In this document: positions 63,338-64,000 of the stretch, piece after piece
Layout of the letters: each line of letters starts with the position of its first letter
How positions within the stretch are numbered: the first letter of the stretch is position 1
Translations under genes and position numbers: made by a program
Notes under the pieces: model-generated
Seen by the model: the letters and a program-made list of their open reading frames with translations, nothing else
Database searches by the model: none
Told to the model about the DNA's origin: nothing
From: Paenibacillus barcinonensis
Lineage (GTDB): Bacteria > Bacillota > Bacilli > Paenibacillales > Paenibacillaceae
Assembly: GCF_003217495.1 (NCBI RefSeq)
Contig: NZ_QJSW01000005.1
Coordinates: 124,001-188,000 of the forward strand
DNA length: 64,000 nt
Reading direction: 5' to 3'

Positions 63338-64000
63338 ATGCTAAAAACAGTATATATAGACGAAGTTAAAGATAGGTTGTTACTTTTTGATACTAATGAA
63401 TATAAAATGCTATGGACAACTGAAGAAAGTCAAAAAACAGATATTCCATCACTTTTAGAGATTAAACAACTCCAACAATTATACGATCAAAAAGGGACTT
63501 CTTTTAAGATAGACGTTCCAAATGATATAAGAATACTCAAGGTTGCTCCTAACGCTAAATTAAGCAAAAAGAATGTTAGTACTAAATTGTCACATATTTA
63601 TTTGGGAGCAAAACAAATAGGGCGTATTTCCACAGATTTATCTAACAAAGATGTAGATTCATTAAATAAAAATGGCGGTGTCCTTGTAATTTATATGGAA
63701 GATGTTGAGAGTATAGTTTTCTTCACTCCGTATTTAAAGACATTTGAGAAGAATAATATGTCGAACTCTATGGGTAAGTCAATTGTCCACGATCAACAAA
63801 AAAACATAAGTACTCTTATTTCTAAGAATACTAATTATGAAAAGCAAGATGAATATATTAATGCGATTATTAAGATTCCTAAAGAGGTATCCTCTTCTAG
63901 TAAAGAGCAGTATCAGAGATTACAGGATAGTGTAGATGTTAATCTAAAAATGGTTCAGAACCTTGATTATGAAATAAAGTACAAAATGAATCATATATCA
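63338..64000 (+). CDS. Unrecognised protein, N-terminal part, paired with the preceding gene
   Basis: The frame is open from the ATG at 63338 to the window edge (221 codons), with GAAGGAG upstream. The sequence is Lys/Asn/Ser-rich and low in GC: LLLFDTNEYKMLWTT, IDVPNDIRILKVAPNA and YINAIIKIPKEVSSS. It has no signal peptide, no membrane helix and no motif I recognise. Its tight coupling to the dual-OB-like gene means the two likely act together. Confidence 0.7.
   Translation, partial: MLKTVYIDEVKDRLLLFDTNEYKMLWTTEESQKTDIPSLLEIKQLQQLYDQKGTSFKIDVPNDIRILKVAPNAKLSKKNVSTKLSHIYLGAKQIGRISTDLSNKDVDSLNKNGGVLVIYMEDVESIVFFTPYLKTFEKNNMSNSMGKSIVHDQQKNISTLISKNTNYEKQDEYINAIIKIPKEVSSSSKEQYQRLQDSVDVNLKMVQNLDYEIKYKMNHIS

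Overview
The window looks like a chromosomal segment of a Paenibacillus species. The basis is moderate GC, strong AGGAGG-type ribosome sites with frequent TTG/GTG starts, YesM/YesN-type two-component pairs beside carbohydrate ABC transporters, LplA/LplB/LplC-type oligosaccharide importers without their own ATPase, WYL regulators, a FabV enoyl reductase and a stalk-domain secreted protein. I cannot name the species. I see no rRNA, tRNA, CRISPR array, phage module or intact insertion sequence.

0-13 kb is housekeeping and accessory: a truncated secreted protein, a membrane-anchored Mrr-type nuclease, fabV, a helix-turn-helix/TPR regulator, a repeat-rich gene-free stretch (4.5-5.3 kb), two proteins sharing one beta domain, a SMI1/KNR4 protein, a methyltransferase, a WYL regulator divergent from a GH1 (6-phospho-)beta-glucosidase, a PAP2 phosphatase, a secreted NTR-like protein and an AraC-family remnant. 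13-21.5 kb is one sugar-sensing and uptake block: membrane-tethered sugar-binding protein, YesM-like kinase, YesN-like regulator, then ChvE-MmsA-MmsB. It has the layout of the araPST-araEGH system of Geobacillus.

21.6-33.7 kb carries mgtE, an AlkD-like/Ogt alkylation repair pair, a cytosine-deaminase-like amidohydrolase, five GNAT acetyltransferases, a DUF1361 membrane protein coupled to a second DnaN-type sliding clamp, a phosphodiesterase-like protein, a DinB protein and an APH-like kinase. 33.8-43.3 kb is a xylan-type utilisation locus: cytoplasmic GH10 xylanase, a kinase flanked by two AraC-type response regulators, and a three-gene importer, with cre-like sites before the xylanase and the binding protein.

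43.5-55.4 kb holds a purine nucleoside phosphorylase, a 1010-residue hybrid sensor kinase with two kinase modules and a SARP-type response regulator, then a PhoP-box promoter leading into a stalk-domain protein and pstS-pstC-pstA-pstB. 55.5-64 kb is accessory: a WYL regulator with a DinB gene, a YdeI-like protein, a low-GC secreted protein/lipoprotein pair, a TetR regulator and amidohydrolase sharing a candidate operator, and a low-GC two-gene unit running off the end whose first protein may be a dual-OB-fold protein.

The most system-like signals are the two-kinase hybrid sensor with a degenerate internal ATPase, the DUF1361/second-clamp coupling, the operator shared by two WYL loci, the unexplained low-GC pairs at 58-64 kb, and the direct and inverted repeats at 2.9 kb and 4.8-5.0 kb.
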